A DNA stretch of 6,696 nucleotides from JBDIBB01 sp039812685 (GTDB taxonomy: Bacteria; Acidobacteriota; Vicinamibacteria; Vicinamibacterales; JAFNAJ01): the NCBI GenBank assembly GCA_039812685.1, contig JBDIBB010000194.1:1-6696 (forward strand), given 5' to 3'. The notes beneath the pieces were generated by a model, which saw only the letters and a list, made by a program, of their open reading frames with translations, was not told the DNA's origin and did not search any database. Positions within the stretch are counted from its first letter, which is position 1; every line of letters begins with the position of its first letter. A program made the translations under genes and the position numbers. Shown here one piece after another: positions 6,130 through 6,696 of the stretch.

Positions 6130-6696
6130 ATGCGTACGATCATCCAGGAGGCCCCAACCGGCGCGTTCGTCGCGATGGTCCTCGTGCCGCTCGCGATGGC
6201 GGCGCTGGCCGTGTACGCCGGCCTCGCCGCCCGCCGGCAGGCGCGCATCGTCAACGCGACGCCGGTCTCGCGGATCGGCATGGCTGGGGATGGCTACCGG
6301 ACCTTCGAGGGGACGGCCGAGGCCATCGACGGACAGACGCTGATCGCGCCGCTCACCGGATCCGAGTGCGTCTGGTTCTCGGCGCGCGTCGAGCAGCGCA
6401 CGCGGCGCCGATCGGCACGCTCGGACCACTCCACATGGACCGCCGTCCGCGAGTTGACGAGCACGGCGCCGGTGCTGGTCCGTGACGCCACCGGGGCGTG
6501 CATCGTTCGGGTACATCGCGCCGACGTCACGCCATGCGACAAGAGCCGGTGGACGGGATCATCGCTGGAGCCCGAGGACAGGAACCCGCCACGGTTGGGT
6601 CCGCTCGAGCCGCTGGATTCGATGGTGCAGGTCACCGGCTGGTCAGACCACCAGTTTCGCTACACCGAGATGCGGATCTACCCCGGCGATCAGCTG
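6130..6696 (+). CDS. GIDE-domain membrane protein (partial, runs off the window)
   Basis: The first 189 residues of a protein with the GIDE domain (PF12483), known from eukaryotic mitochondrial E3 ligases (MUL1/GIDE) and also found in bacteria without a RING finger. Residues 12-33 form a transmembrane helix (FVAMVLVPLAMAALAVYAG), preceded by a short tail. The domain begins at about residue 44 with TPVSRIGMAGDGYRTFEGTA, continues with LIAPLTGSECVWFSARVEQ (about 71-89), and reaches FRYTEMRIYPGDQL at the window edge, the family's closing pattern. The start has GAGGG nine bases upstream. No catalytic role is known for bacterial members; calling it an E3 ubiquitin ligase would be an over-annotation. 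Whether a second membrane segment follows cannot be seen. Confidence 0.82.
   Translation, partial: MRTIIQEAPTGAFVAMVLVPLAMAALAVYAGLAARRQARIVNATPVSRIGMAGDGYRTFEGTAEAIDGQTLIAPLTGSECVWFSARVEQRTRRRSARSDHSTWTAVRELTSTAPVLVRDATGACIVRVHRADVTPCDKSRWTGSSLEPEDRNPPRLGPLEPLDSMVQVTGWSDHQFRYTEMRIYPGDQL

Noticed and set aside
5662..6516. Minus-strand frame of 284 codons
   Set aside because: It overlaps the well-supported DUF2945 and GIDE genes and its translation is low-complexity Arg/Ala/Gly.
1..6696. CRISPR array, tRNA or rRNA genes
   Set aside because: No regularly spaced repeats and no cloverleaf or ribosomal sequence was seen on either strand.

Overview
The window is GC-rich and genes are carried almost entirely on the + strand. 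Short intergenic gaps, ATGA stop/start overlaps and the protein families present suggest a high-GC soil or sediment bacterium, perhaps Acidobacteriota (Vicinamibacteria-like). That placement is only an impression from composition and style; no marker gene is present.

Layout. Positions 1-328 hold no gene I can support. Positions 329-683 are a decayed IS701-type (DDE) transposase, recognisable in three different frames. A compact hairpin (687-712) and a possible promoter (about 840-867) follow. Positions 925-4657 are the core of the window: four tightly packed co-directional genes. They are a small two-helix membrane protein, a larger unknown membrane-anchored protein, a PrsW-type intramembrane protease homologue with altered active-site positions, and an exported neutral zinc metallopeptidase (YpfJ/Zn_peptidase type) with an extra C-terminal domain. 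Two of the three junctions are ATGA overlaps and the third gap is 21 nt, so one transcript is likely. A strong stem-loop lies just after the last stop codon.

Positions 4658-5345 are a gene-poor, mobile-element-derived stretch. It holds a structured RNA-like leader (4841-4931) and the N-terminal remnant of an IS3-family OrfA (4956 to about 5115). A short exported peptide (5346-5531) lies in the same uninterrupted frame and is possibly the truncated start of a longer protein. A DUF2945 (HVA1_TUDOR) protein (5592-5807) is intact. After a 322-nt gap with a possible promoter, a GIDE-domain membrane protein begins at 6130 and runs off the window.

The most interesting unit is the four-gene cassette. 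It joins two unknown membrane proteins to an intramembrane protease homologue and a secreted zinc peptidase, and may be an envelope proteolysis or signalling module. It sits between two IS relics. Function beyond the family level is inference.
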